Origin: Mucilaginibacter gilvus
GTDB lineage: Bacteria; Bacteroidota; Bacteroidia; Sphingobacteriales; Sphingobacteriaceae
Assembly (NCBI RefSeq): GCF_004054195.1
Contig: NZ_SBIW01000003.1
Coordinates: 744,001 to 808,000, forward strand
Direction of reading: 5' to 3'
DNA: 64,000 nt
Shown: in pieces, positions 1-8,394 of the stretch
How the letters are laid out: every line of letters begins with the position of its first letter
How positions within the stretch are numbered: position 1 is the first letter of the stretch
Program-made: the position numbers and the translations under genes
The notes under the pieces: generated by a model
What the model was told of the DNA's origin: nothing
Database searches by the model: none
Seen by the model: the letters and a program-made list of their open reading frames with translations, nothing else

Positions 1-723
1 GTCTAAACACACCTGGTTACTGCCCGATGCACCAAAACTGTTATTTACAAGGTTGTTAATCAAGCTAAATGCCTTTGTACCCACTATACCGGCGTTGGTT
101 GCTCTCACAATAACCGTGTAGTTGGCTGCCTTGGCAATAAAAGGTGCGGCCGGGAAGGTAATGCTACCTTCATCGGTTTGCGAGAGCTCATTAAAGAAAG
201 TGGCAGATGCCGCTGCACCGGCCGATGATGCATTTACAAAAGCATAGGAAGTATTATCGGATCCTATACATGAGCCAAAGATCTCCGGATTTGCCGTATT
301 TACAGCTTGTGACGATGTGCCCGCCGTTATGCCTGCCGAAGCACTTATTGTAAATGGCCCGGAAGTTACCGGGAGGATGGCCGGGTCTGTACATTGTATC
401 CTAATCCTGTAATTTGGGCTGGTGGCGGTTCCGTTGGGGATGATGCCGTTTACAAACGTGCCGTAAAAACCAGCGTAACTACCAATTAATGTGGGGGCCC
501 CAAAGTTTCCGTTGGCATCAGAAAGGTACAAGTTAAAAACATTGGTAGAACTGGAGCAGGCCGTTGTTGTATTGAGATGAAACGGTACGGCAATAGTAGA
601 ACTCTGGCCGTAGGGACCTGGATCTATGTTGCCGATAATAACAGTTTGTGCGCGGACCCCTGTTATGACGAAGCAGCTAAAAGTAAAAACAAACAGTAAA
701 CTCCTTGTAAAAATTCTCTCCAT
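1..723 (-). CDS. Secreted adhesin-like protein, N-terminal part
   Basis: The first 241 codons are visible and the gene continues past the left edge. The ATG at 723 is followed by a signal peptide of about 26 residues (positive start MERIFTR, hydrophobic core, VRA-Q cleavage site). The rest is Ser/Thr/Asn/Gly-rich, as in extracellular Ig-like domains of large Bacteroidota surface proteins: phrases such as YRIRIQC and TVIVRATNAG look like beta-strand edges. Export to the cell surface is a safe inference. Secretion by the type IX system is plausible but cannot be tested, because the C-terminal sorting domain lies outside the window. Binding partner unknown. Confidence 0.7.
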   Translation of the reverse strand, partial: MERIFTRSLLFVFTFSCFVITGVRAQTVIIGNIDPGPYGQSSTIAVPFHLNTTTACSSSTNVFNLYLSDANGNFGAPTLIGSYAGFYGTFVNGIIPNGTATSPNYRIRIQCTDPAILPVTSGPFTISASAGITAGTSSQAVNTANPEIFGSCIGSDNTSYAFVNASSAGAAASATFFNELSQTDEGSITFPAAPFIAKAANYTVIVRATNAGIVGTKAFSLINNLVNNSFGASGSNQVCLD

Positions 724-932
724 CGAATCTCTTGCATAGCGTTACTATACGGCACGCTAAAATAACAAAATTGTTACAAACTATAAGCGATATTATAAAA
801 CCAAAACCGAAGTATATTGTATACGCAAACCGAACCTTGGGGGTTGCAAACGATGGAATAATTTTACATAACGTAAATTACACTTCGTTTTTAGATAAAA
901 AATTACGAATAAGCTAATTAAAGCCGTTTTTT

Positions 933-2171
933 CTATGCAAAAAACAGGTAAGAAATAAATATGGCGGCAATTACACCGGCCAGATCGGCTATTAACCCGG
1001 CAGGGATGGCGTATCGTGATTTTTTGATGCCTACCGAGCCAAAATAAAGCGCAACGATAAAAAAGGTTGTATCTGCAGAGCCGTTAAAAACCGAACCGAG
1101 ACGCCCGGCAAAACTATCAGGCCCGTAGGTTTGCATGGTGCTTATCATCATGGCTTTAGAGCCGGAACCGCTTAGCGGTTTCATATAAGCAACGGGCAGC
1201 GCATCTACAAAACGGGTATCTAAGTTTGCCTGGCTCACTACCCAGCGCACGCCATCGTTAAGATAGGTAAGCGCGCCGCTGTTGCGGAAAACGCTGATAG
1301 CCACAAGCATGGCTACAAGATAGGGGATGATCTTTACCGATACACCAAAGCCTTCCTTGGCGCCATCTATAAAAGCCTCGAATACATTGACGCGCTTGCG
1401 CATGGCACCTAATATAAATACAACCGGGATACAGTAAATGAGTGTATTGCTGATCACTTTAGATACGAGGGTGATCTGGTCGTGGTTTAACTGGGTGGTG
1501 AATGTCCAGACCAACAACGTAATAAAGGCTGTCATACCGCCCAGCCACGCGATGATCACCTTATCCCACAGGTTTATTTTTTGTTTGACAGACACCGCCA
1601 GCATGCCCACAACCGTAGCTACATAGGTCGCTATGATACAGGGGATAAAAACATCGGCAGGATCTTTAGCGTGTAGGATATACCGCTGCGCTATAATGGT
1701 AACGGGTAGCAATTGTAAACCGGAAGTATGCAGCACCAAAAACATGATCTGCGAGTTGGAGGCGGTTTCTTTATCAGGGTTAAGTTCCTGCAAACTGCCC
1801 ATAGCTTTTAAGCCAAGCGGGGTGGCGGCGTTATCGAGCCCAAGCAGATTGGCCGAAAAATTCATCATCATCTGGCCGTTGGCAGGGTGGTTCTTTGGTA
1901 CCTCGGGGAACAGCTTGCCCAGAAATGGGCCTACTATTCGGGCCAAAAAGTTCATGGCACCGGCGCGTTCGCCAATATTCATAATACCCAGCCATAAAAC
2001 CATATTACCCGCAAGCGGAAGGGCGATATCCATCACTGATGACTTCGACATATCGAACATGCCATCTACCAGCAATTTAAAGGCATCTACATCGCCCAAA
2101 AAAATGAGCTTGCAAAGCGCAATTACAAAGGCGATAAGGAAAAATGCTATCCAGATGTAGTTAAGGGCCAT
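933..2171 (-). CDS. Nucleoside-recognition (Gate) domain membrane protein, SpmA/SpmB-like fusion
   Basis: This 412-residue integral membrane protein carries two Gate (nucleoside recognition) repeats. The N-terminal half resembles spore maturation protein SpmA, with the conserved stretch GLDNAATPLGLKAM. The C-terminal half resembles SpmB, with GSGSKAMMIST and FNGSADTTFF. Such one-chain SpmA-SpmB fusions are common in Bacteroidota, which do not sporulate, so the name is historical. The real substrate is unknown; transport of a nucleoside-like or other small solute is inferred from the fold only. The ATG at 2171 gives the expected hydrophobic N-terminus. The gene is monocistronic, divergent from the DinB gene on its right. 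Confidence 0.85.
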   Translation of the reverse strand: MALNYIWIAFFLIAFVIALCKLIFLGDVDAFKLLVDGMFDMSKSSVMDIALPLAGNMVLWLGIMNIGERAGAMNFLARIVGPFLGKLFPEVPKNHPANGQMMMNFSANLLGLDNAATPLGLKAMGSLQELNPDKETASNSQIMFLVLHTSGLQLLPVTIIAQRYILHAKDPADVFIPCIIATYVATVVGMLAVSVKQKINLWDKVIIAWLGGMTAFITLLVWTFTTQLNHDQITLVSKVISNTLIYCIPVVFILGAMRKRVNVFEAFIDGAKEGFGVSVKIIPYLVAMLVAISVFRNSGALTYLNDGVRWVVSQANLDTRFVDALPVAYMKPLSGSGSKAMMISTMQTYGPDSFAGRLGSVFNGSADTTFFIVALYFGSVGIKKSRYAIPAGLIADLAGVIAAIFISYLFFA

Positions 2172-2236
2172 AAGTATGTTTCAGGCCTTGAAGTTAATTT
2201 TTTTTGAATAATTTATACAGAATAAGGATATTTAAA

Positions 2237-2701
2237 ATGAATTTTACCTTCATTAACAACCTCGCCATGCCCCACATTGCCGAACAGCTAACTAACAACG
2301 TAGCCAATTTTTTAGATAACCAATCATCTGCTATCAACTGGAAAAATACAGCCGCCCCCGGCAAATGGAACAACAAGCAAATCATTGGCCACCTCATAGA
2401 CAGCGCCCAAATCAACCTGCAGCGTTTTGTGCGGTGTACGTACGAAGAAAAGTTTAAGCTGATCTACTACCAGGAAGAATGGGTTCAGGCCCAAAGCTAT
2501 GCCGAAGCTGATATTAACGACCTGTTGAAGCTTTGGGAACTGGTGAACCTGCAGATAGCACGTGTATTGGCCAATTACCCGACCGACCGCTGGCAAATAA
2601 ACTGCGATAGTAACCAGGACGAACCAATTTACAATACCGTTGAATTTATCGCTAATGAGTACGTAGCGCACATGCTAAATCATTTAAACCAATTAACGTA
2701 A
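2237..2701 (+). CDS. DinB family protein
   Basis: A 154-residue four-helix protein of the DinB/YfiT superfamily. It shows GKWNNKQIIGHLIDSAQINL near residue 45 and a C-terminal HMLNHL (HxxxH); together these supply the usual metal-binding histidines. Members are metal-dependent enzymes, including thiol transferases, and the substrate here cannot be named. An in-frame TTG at 2204 exists, but the ATG at 2237 is preferred: it is preceded by an AAGGA-like sequence at 2224-2228 and starts nearer the family N-terminus. It stands alone, divergent from the Gate protein gene. Confidence 0.8.
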   Translation: MNFTFINNLAMPHIAEQLTNNVANFLDNQSSAINWKNTAAPGKWNNKQIIGHLIDSAQINLQRFVRCTYEEKFKLIYYQEEWVQAQSYAEADINDLLKLWELVNLQIARVLANYPTDRWQINCDSNQDEPIYNTVEFIANEYVAHMLNHLNQLT

Positions 2702-2773
2702 ATGCAAACCGGAGGGTTTAGGGCCTAATGCCGGTAATTAGTGAAGGATAGGAAATAGATTCATCCCCAAATC

Positions 2774-2869
2774 GTCATGCCAAATTTATTTCGGCAGCCC
2801 ATCCTAAAGTATCAGTCACGCATAGCCGCCCACCCGCCGTGTGGGGTCCCGAAACAGGTTCTGGATGAC
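2774..2869. repeat. Dispersed GTCATGCC / GGATGAC inverted repeat
   Basis: An imperfect hairpin with outer arms GTCATGCC (from 2774) and GGATGAC (ending 2869), and inner arms around TTTCGGCAGCCCATC and GGGGTCCCGAAACAGGTT. It belongs to a class of intergenic repeats seen in many Bacteroidota. It fills most of the gap between the dinB-like gene and the convergent gene at 2885, and may act as a two-way transcription stop. Nothing else is seen in this gap. Confidence 0.6.
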
Positions 2870-2884
2870 TTTGACGACGATATC

Positions 2885-3361
2885 TTAATTATACGCCGTT
2901 ATCGCTTTGTCAGATACGATCTGGATATCGTAATTCCGGCGTAGCGGGTTATATGGTGGTGTATCGTTCACCATAATATAAATGCTGCCCAGGTCTTTTA
3001 CAATGTAGGCCTGTACGTCGGCGGTGCTGGTAGCCTTGTTCAGGTAATCTGCAATGGAGTTGTAAATAAGGTTATACTGCTGTAACTCGTTCGTCTCAAT
3101 TTCTAAAAACAAGCGTTTACCATCTATCCGCACATTCACATTGTTATAAGTTCCGCCTTGGATCGCCAGTGTATATTTTCGGGTATTTTTCTTGATGTTC
3201 TTTTCGGCCAGCGTGTACCCTTTCGAAGTAAAAAAGGTATCTGCCTTGGTGATGTTATTATGCAGCAGGTAACTCAGGTCATCGTACGAAATCAGGCTGC
3301 TTTGGGCAAAGCAGGCAATAGTAGAGCAAAGGATGAAGGCGGTTAACAGGATTTTTTTCAT
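2885..3361 (-). CDS. Secreted hypothetical protein
   Basis: This 158-residue protein starts with a clear signal peptide (MKKILLTAFILCSTIACFAQ). The ATG at 3361 is chosen because an upstream GTG at 3385 would add residues before the signal. The mature part alternates polar and aromatic residues with several short beta-like stretches (YTLAIQGGTYNNVNVRIDG, LFLEIETNELQQY). I do not recognise a family. The Cys in the signal region is not followed by a typical lipoprotein sequence, so a soluble periplasmic or exported protein is more likely. Single gene, convergent with the DinB gene. Confidence 0.55.
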   Translation of the reverse strand: MKKILLTAFILCSTIACFAQSSLISYDDLSYLLHNNITKADTFFTSKGYTLAEKNIKKNTRKYTLAIQGGTYNNVNVRIDGKRLFLEIETNELQQYNLIYNSIADYLNKATSTADVQAYIVKDLGSIYIMVNDTPPYNPLRRNYDIQIVSDKAITAYN

Positions 3362-3455
3362 AGCGTGAAAGAATTTATCTAACACAACTAATTTGACTAA
3401 TTAAATCCGTCAAAGTTTAACGCCACAAAATTATTACGTAAGTTTTTTGTGTAGA

Positions 3456-3473
3456 GACGCGATACTTCGCGTC
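3456..3473. repeat. Short GACGCGA hairpin in 335-bp intergenic gap
   Basis: GACGCGA (3456-3462) and TCGCGTC (3467-3473) form a perfect 7-bp stem preceded by GTAGA. This is the core of a repeat type (GTAGAGACGC...GCGTCTC) scattered through Bacteroidota genomes. Apart from this hairpin and the promoter-like sequence at 3644-3678, the gap 3362-3696 is AT-rich and shows no coding signal. Confidence 0.5.
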
Positions 3474-3643
3474 AATGGGACAGGTAGGGGATTTGTATTT
3501 CGGGTTTGCGTAGCTGTTATGCATGCGGGAGAAACAAATATTGCTTTTCTACAAAAAAAACCAGGAAAAACGTATACGCCTAAACCTTCCCATTCATCAA
3601 GTAAATGTCATTCCTAATACCAAATTCGTTAAAATTGACCAGA

Positions 3644-3678
3644 TTGGTAGAATTAATATTATATCATTATTACCTTAG
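3644..3678 (+). promoter_or_regulatory. Possible Bacteroidota-type promoter for the OsmC-MetZ operon
   Basis: TTG at 3644-3646 and TACCTTAG at 3671-3678 approximate the -33 TTG and -7 TAnnTTTG boxes of the main Bacteroidota sigma factor. The second box has one mismatch and the 24-base spacing is slightly long. The start codon follows 18 bases later at 3697. Confidence 0.35.
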
Positions 3679-3696
3679 CAAAATTAATTAAACATC

Positions 3697-4143
3697 ATGC
3701 CTACTATAAAACTTGCCCGCATAAGCGGCGAATATGGCTTTGAAGCCCACGATGAATACGGCCACTCCATACGGATGGACAGCAGCCCCGAAAGTGGCGG
3801 CGAAAACTTTGGGGTACGCCCCATGCAAATGCTTTTGATGGGTTTGGGCGGATGCTCGGCCATTGATGTGATCGCTATCCTGCGCAAGCAGCGCCAAAAT
3901 GTTACCGATTACGAAATGGTGATCAGCGGCGAACGCGAAGCCGGTAAAGAGCCTTCGTTATGGCAAACCATCAATTTAGAATTTCACTTATACGGAACCA
4001 TAGATGAGGAAAAGGCTAATAAGGCCGTTGAACTGTCGCTTGGTAAATATTGTTCGGTTGCAGCCACCCTTTATAAAGCGGAAGCCGAGATAACATGGCA
4101 GGTAATTATACACCCTGCTAAATATAACATACTACAAAAATAA
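3697..4143 (+). CDS. OsmC family peroxiredoxin-like protein
   Basis: This 148-residue protein has the OsmC/Ohr fold. The two reactive cysteines are visible in GLGGCSAIDV (about residue 53) and KYCSVAATL (about residue 121). Family members reduce organic hydroperoxides using thiols, or act as OsmC-type redox proteins; the sequence is closer to the generic OsmC (YhfA-like) group than to Ohr. It is first in a compact operon, with its TAA one base before the metZ ATG. A shared role in sulfur or thiol metabolism is a reasonable inference from that link, but not proven. Confidence 0.85.
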   Translation: MPTIKLARISGEYGFEAHDEYGHSIRMDSSPESGGENFGVRPMQMLLMGLGGCSAIDVIAILRKQRQNVTDYEMVISGEREAGKEPSLWQTINLEFHLYGTIDEEKANKAVELSLGKYCSVAATLYKAEAEITWQVIIHPAKYNILQK

Positions 4144-4144
4144 A

Positions 4145-5326
4145 ATGTCACAAGAATTAGATCCCATAACCAAGGCCATACGTATCCGCGCCCCCAAAAC
4201 CCTTCAAAACGAGCATTCATCGCCGTTATATTTAACCAGCAGCTTTACCTTTAGCGAGGCCGAAACCATGCGCGCCGCATTTGCTGATGAGAACGATGAA
4301 AATATTTACAGCCGTTTCAGCAACCCAACCGTTGATGAATTTGTGGCTAAAATGTGTGCTTTAGAAGGCTGCGACGATGGCTTTGCTACTTCAACCGGGA
4401 TGAGCGCTATCTTCTCCACCTTTATGGGCCTGCTTAAAAGCGGCGACCACCTGCTGTGCTGCAGCTCGGTTTTCGGGAGCACTTTTACCATCGTGAACAA
4501 ATATTTGCCGCGTTGGGGTATTACCTGCACGCTTGTACCTGCTAATGATAAAGAAGCCTGGGAAGCAGCCGTGCAGCCAAATACCAAAATGCTTTACCTC
4601 GAAACGCCAACCAACCCACAGTTAGAAGTTATCGACCTGGAATGGGCAGGTCAGTTCACCAAGAAGCATAACCTGATATTTAACGTAGATAATTGCTTTG
4701 CCACACCTTTGCTGCAAAGGCCGGTAGATTTTGGTGCCGATATTATTGTACACTCGGCCACCAAATGGATAGACGGACAGGGCAGGGTACTGGGCGGTGT
4801 AATTGTTGGCCGTAAGGACCTCATCAAAGAGATCTACCTGTTTTGCCGTAACACCGGGCCGGCCATGTCGCCGTTTAACGCCTGGGTGCTGAGCAAAAGC
4901 CTGGAAACTTTAGATGTACGCATGGAACGCCATTGTGCAAATGCCCTTAAAATTGCCGAAACACTGCAGAGCAACCCCAATGTAAGCTGGGTTAAGTACC
5001 CGTTCCTGAAAGGGCACCCGCAGTACGATATCGCCATCAAACAAATGAAAGCAGGTGGCGGCGTTTTGTGTTTCGAGATAAAAGGCGGCGTTGTTGCAGG
5101 CCGCAAGTTTTTAGATGCATTGGAACTGCTTTCGGTAACCGCCAATCTGGGCGATAGCCGCAGCATTGCATCGCATCCGGCAAGCACCACGCATTCGAAA
5201 TTAACCGACGCTGAACGCTCATCGGTAGGAATTACGCCGGGGCTGATCCGCATATCGGCCGGTTTGGAAAAAGCCGAAGACGTAATAAACGATATTGTAC
5301 AAGCTTTGGAAAAAAGCATGGCATAA
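4145..5326 (+). CDS. metZ: O-succinylhomoserine sulfhydrylase (PLP-dependent)
   Basis: A 393-residue Cys/Met metabolism PLP enzyme. The PLP lysine lies in HSATKWIDGQGRVLGG, and the DGQGR form after the lysine is typical of MetZ rather than of MetB or MetC. Other family signs are YSRFSNPTVDEF near residue 56, YLETPTNPQLEV and the C-terminal SLGDSRSIASHPASTTHS-like region (here NLGDSRSIASHPASTTHS). The reaction makes homocysteine from O-succinylhomoserine (or O-acetylhomoserine) and sulfide, for methionine synthesis in the cytoplasm. It sits between osmC and a DinB-like gene with gaps of 1 and 6 bases, so the three are probably co-transcribed. Confidence 0.88.
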   Translation: MSQELDPITKAIRIRAPKTLQNEHSSPLYLTSSFTFSEAETMRAAFADENDENIYSRFSNPTVDEFVAKMCALEGCDDGFATSTGMSAIFSTFMGLLKSGDHLLCCSSVFGSTFTIVNKYLPRWGITCTLVPANDKEAWEAAVQPNTKMLYLETPTNPQLEVIDLEWAGQFTKKHNLIFNVDNCFATPLLQRPVDFGADIIVHSATKWIDGQGRVLGGVIVGRKDLIKEIYLFCRNTGPAMSPFNAWVLSKSLETLDVRMERHCANALKIAETLQSNPNVSWVKYPFLKGHPQYDIAIKQMKAGGGVLCFEIKGGVVAGRKFLDALELLSVTANLGDSRSIASHPASTTHSKLTDAERSSVGITPGLIRISAGLEKAEDVINDIVQALEKSMA

Positions 5327-5332
5327 ATAAAT

Positions 5333-6172
5333 ATGGAGCAAGTAATTCCCATAGAAACCCTGCACCTTTTCCCGGTACTGGATAAGTTACTCCTGGAATT
5401 ACTTGCCTCCTTATCTGCCGAAGACTGGCACAAACCCACCGTTGCCAAACTATGGAACGTAAAAGACGTTGCAGCCCACCTGCTGGATGTAAGCGGGCGT
5501 AATATAGCGTTCCTGCATCACTATCAAAATAACGAACCTCCACTACAGATAAATAGCTACCAGAATCTTGTAGTGTTTTTGAACGAGTTGAACGCCGTTT
5601 GGGTAAAGGCGATGAAAAGGGTTAGTCCGCAATTGTTAATAGAACAGCTGGAAAACGCCCTGCCGCAACACCTCAAATACCTGCAGTCGCTCGATCCATG
5701 GGCACCATCCATGTTTTCTGTTGCCTGGGCAGGGGAGGAAGCCTCGCTCAACTGGTTCCATATTGCCCGCGAGTACACCGAAAAGTGGCACCATCAGCAA
5801 CAGATCCGCGATGCGGTTGGCAAACCGGGGTTAATAACCAAGGAGCTTTTTTACCCGCTTATAGACACCTTTATGTATGCCCTGCCGAATACTTACCGCA
5901 ATACACCTGCAAGGGTAGGCACGGTTATTAAATTCACAGTTGGTACCGAGGCAGGCGGCGATTGGTTTTTGAAAAGGGCAACAAATAAATGGGAATTGTT
6001 GAAAGGCTTATCTCCCGAAAAAATAGATGCCTCGGTAACCCTCGACCCGGATACTGCCTGGAAACTTTTTACCAAAGCTGTTTCACCAGAAGTGGGAATG
6101 ACCGCTTCTGTTACAAGAGGCGACATTATTCTCGTGAACCCTATGTTTAATATGGTGGCGGTGATGGCATAG
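5333..6172 (+). CDS. DinB-superfamily protein, maleylpyruvate isomerase N-terminal type
   Basis: A 279-residue protein whose first 150 residues match the mycothiol-dependent maleylpyruvate isomerase N-terminal fold (TIGR03083-like): WHKPTVAKLWNVKDVAAHLL carries the first metal histidine and HIAREYTEKWHHQQQ the later ones. The C-terminal third (from FTVGTEAGGDWFLKRA) resembles an SCP2-like or C-terminal accessory domain. Bacteroidota do not make mycothiol, so a different thiol cofactor or a different reaction must apply. It follows metZ by 6 bases, again pointing to thiol chemistry. Exact function unknown. Confidence 0.75.
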   Translation: MEQVIPIETLHLFPVLDKLLLELLASLSAEDWHKPTVAKLWNVKDVAAHLLDVSGRNIAFLHHYQNNEPPLQINSYQNLVVFLNELNAVWVKAMKRVSPQLLIEQLENALPQHLKYLQSLDPWAPSMFSVAWAGEEASLNWFHIAREYTEKWHHQQQIRDAVGKPGLITKELFYPLIDTFMYALPNTYRNTPARVGTVIKFTVGTEAGGDWFLKRATNKWELLKGLSPEKIDASVTLDPDTAWKLFTKAVSPEVGMTASVTRGDIILVNPMFNMVAVMA

Positions 6173-6178
6173 ATAATG

Positions 6179-6222
6179 TTTTAAAAATAAGTGTTTCACC
6201 CGCAATAGTGGAACACTTGATC
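6179..6222. repeat. GTTTCAC/GTGGAACAC palindromic repeat, copy 1
   Basis: AAGTGTTTCAC and GTGGAACACTT form an 11-bp stem with one G-T pair, preceded by TTTTAAAAATA. A closely related element is at 16190-16231, so this is a dispersed palindrome. It sits just after the DinB-like gene and could also end that transcript. The rest of the 359-bp gap 6173-6531 holds the palindromes at 6393-6425 and no coding signal. Confidence 0.6.
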
Positions 6223-6392
6223 TTTTGCCTAAAAAACCTGCACACGGGCCACCGGCTCTTTCAGGTAAAATCAATTAAGATCCAAAAGCGTACTATTTTT
6301 AATCCATATTTAAGCTTTGCCGTCTTTATAGCGATTTATTTGTCCGACTTTGTTGCCTATGAGGGACTATATTCCCTAATTTGCTAATTGAT

Positions 6393-6425
6393 AGCAGTTT
6401 AGCTAAACTGCTTAGCATAGCTATG
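6393..6425. promoter_or_regulatory. Two adjacent perfect palindromes upstream of ompA-like gene
   Basis: AGCAGTTTAGCTAAACTGCT at 6393-6412 is a perfect 20-bp palindrome. Three bases later CATAGCTATG at 6416-6425 is a perfect 10-bp one. They lie about 110 bases before the OmpA start. They could be an operator for a dimeric regulator or small hairpins in a leader; the sequence alone does not decide. Confidence 0.4.
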
Positions 6426-6531
6426 TGTTTGAACAGTCATTTAAGTTACGCTTGATCTTAACTGGCATTAATGTTGTCAATTGGGGGTAGGTCTGTTGTA
6501 AATTATAGCGGCCGATACCAAATCATTCAAC

Positions 6532-7875
6532 ATGAAAACAAATTTAAAAAAAGCAACGTTGCTGTTAACCGGCCTGATGGTTGGTAGTAAGTTGTTCGCG
6601 CAAACCCCCGATTCTGCTTCTACAAGAAATTATGTACAGCCGTTTTCAGACGGCGGCGCATTTCGCACATGGTCCATCGGTGTAAATGGCGGCTTATTAA
6701 CCCCCTTTACAGTTTTTGGCTGGAACCACAACCAGGATTTTAGCCACCCAACTTCTCAGGTAGGATACGGTGGTTACATTAAAAAACAAATATTGCCATC
6801 ATTTGGTATTCAGGCCGATTTTCTTCGCGGTAAAGTAAGCGGGGAAGAAGGACAGGGAACCAATTCATCTTTCGAAACAAAATTAAACTACGCAGCCAGC
6901 ATTAGCGGTGTTTTTACCTTAGCTAATATTAACTGGCGCCACCAAAAAGGTGCTATACAGCCTTATTTAACAGCTGGTTGGGGTTTAATGGGCTACAAAC
7001 CAGCGGTAAATGGTGTTGCTTTTAAAGCTAATAACGAGAGCGTGAAAGAAGCTTACATACCGGTTGGCTTAGGTTTAAAATTCAATTTAGGCCCGGGCGT
7101 AAATTTAGATATGGGTTACCAGGTAAACTTTGTGCAGTCTGATAATTTCGACGGTTACAAAGTTAACGGCGGTGCCGATAAATTCTCTTACGCGCACATC
7201 GGTTTAGAGTTTGCGTTGGGAAAAAGCTCGAAACCACAGTTAGCTACACACAACCCGGTAAACAGCATGCGTACCGAGTATCTATGGGAAAACCAAAAAA
7301 CCAAAGACGCTTTGCAGGCACAAATAGATGCTGAAAAAGCAGCGAACGCTAAATTACGTAGCGATTTAGATGCTACAAACGCCAATTTAGCAAAATTTAC
7401 GGTTGATAGCGATGCTGATGGCGTACCTGATCTTTACGATAAATGCCCTAACACACCTGCCGGTACTAAGGTAGATGGTTCTGGCTGTCCGCTTGCAAAA
7501 CCAGAGGTTAAAGTCTACGTAACCGAAGAAGACAAACGTGTTGTTAAAGATGCAATAAACAATCTGGAGTTTGATTTGGGCAAAGCAACTATCCGCGCTA
7601 AATCTTACCCAAGTTTAGATAGGGTTGCTAAATTACTGACTGATAAAAATTTCAGCCTGAAATTGGCAGGCCATACAGATAATACTGGTTCTGATGCTTT
7701 AAACTTAGCATTATCTAAAGATCGTGCGGAATCTATCAAAGCTTACTTAGTAAGCAAAGGTGCCAATGCATCGCGTATAGAAGCAACAGGTTACGGTGAA
7801 AGCCAGCCAATTGCTACAAACAAAACCGCTTCCGGCCGCCAGGCTAACCGTAGGGTAGAATTTACCTTATACTAA
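6532..7875 (+). CDS. OmpA family outer-membrane protein with TSP3 calcium repeat
   Basis: A 447-residue protein. It has a signal peptide (ends KLFAQ), then an eight-strand-like beta-barrel region (about 45-235) rich in Gly and aromatics. A short coiled coil follows (about 255-288, DALQAQIDAEKAANAKLRSD). Next is a thrombospondin type 3 calcium loop (DSDADGVPDLYDKCPNTPAG, about 290) and an OmpA peptidoglycan-binding domain (about 335-447) with AGHTDNTGSD and RANRR-like RQANRRVEF. The barrel anchors in the outer membrane and the C-terminal domain binds diaminopimelate in the wall. This is an abundant structural protein type in Bacteroidota. It is monocistronic with a long upstream region. Confidence 0.92.
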   Translation: MKTNLKKATLLLTGLMVGSKLFAQTPDSASTRNYVQPFSDGGAFRTWSIGVNGGLLTPFTVFGWNHNQDFSHPTSQVGYGGYIKKQILPSFGIQADFLRGKVSGEEGQGTNSSFETKLNYAASISGVFTLANINWRHQKGAIQPYLTAGWGLMGYKPAVNGVAFKANNESVKEAYIPVGLGLKFNLGPGVNLDMGYQVNFVQSDNFDGYKVNGGADKFSYAHIGLEFALGKSSKPQLATHNPVNSMRTEYLWENQKTKDALQAQIDAEKAANAKLRSDLDATNANLAKFTVDSDADGVPDLYDKCPNTPAGTKVDGSGCPLAKPEVKVYVTEEDKRVVKDAINNLEFDLGKATIRAKSYPSLDRVAKLLTDKNFSLKLAGHTDNTGSDALNLALSKDRAESIKAYLVSKGANASRIEATGYGESQPIATNKTASGRQANRRVEFTLY

Positions 7876-7922
7876 AGGTTAAGAATCAAGATGTAAGAGT
7901 CAAGATTCAAGACATATTGAAA

Positions 7923-7967
7923 CAGAGCGTGCCGGTCATTTGATGGGGGCGCTTTGTTTGTTTACGG
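7923..7967 (+). terminator. Probable terminator after the ompA-like gene
   Basis: CAGAGCG (7923-7929) can pair with CGCTTTG (7950-7956), and the stem runs into a T-rich tail TTTGTTTGTTT. It lies about 50 bases past the OmpA stop, and the tail overlaps the stop of the convergent mutarotase gene. The loop is long, so confidence is moderate. Confidence 0.45.
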
Positions 7968-8393
7968 AGTATGGAATACTTCTTCCATATCGCTCCAGAT
8001 CTTTCCTCTGGCCGTGGCATCGGGGAGAGGTAGCTGAGTAGGGTCGGTTCCTTTCCACCATTTTCGGGTGTTAGTATCGGTGGTCATTTTTTGCATATCG
8101 GCAGTGAAATTATTGCCGGTGTATTCAAAGTAGCTAAACAAATAGGGTTTGCCGTCGATGTTTTTCAGATAGATGGAATAATTGCGGATGTTGCATTCCT
8201 TTATCTTTTTAAGTACGGCAGGCCAGGCATGAGCGTGCAGATATTTATAGCGTGCAACTTTATCCGGTTTTACCCCGGTAATGCTGGCGTAACGTTTCAC
8301 AACAGGTTGCTTATCTGCCGGTTTATGGATGTAAGCCGCGGCACAGATGATCAGAAGTATCAAAACGATAAAAAAAACCTTCATCTTCTCCAT
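7962..8393 (-). CDS. L-rhamnose mutarotase family protein, membrane-anchored or exported
   Basis: A 143-residue protein with an N-terminal hydrophobic segment (about residues 4-22), followed by a RhaM-type ferredoxin-like domain. Signature features are YKYLHAHAWPAVLKKIKECNIRNYSIYL with the conserved His, the YFEYTG strand and the WW pair in RKWWKGTDP. RhaM interconverts alpha and beta anomers of L-rhamnose; related proteins act on L-fucose. It starts one base after the stop of the fucosidase gene, so the two are one operon, and the substrate here may be released L-fucose rather than rhamnose. The export signal suggests a periplasmic site, unlike cytoplasmic RhaM of enteric bacteria. Confidence 0.85.
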   Translation of the reverse strand: MEKMKVFFIVLILLIICAAAYIHKPADKQPVVKRYASITGVKPDKVARYKYLHAHAWPAVLKKIKECNIRNYSIYLKNIDGKPYLFSYFEYTGNNFTADMQKMTTDTNTRKWWKGTDPTQLPLPDATARGKIWSDMEEVFHTP

Positions 8394-8394
8394 A

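Noticed and set aside
732..917. 61-residue plus-strand open frame between two minus-strand genes
   Set aside because: No family pattern, AT-rich codons, and it lies in the upstream region of the secreted adhesin gene.
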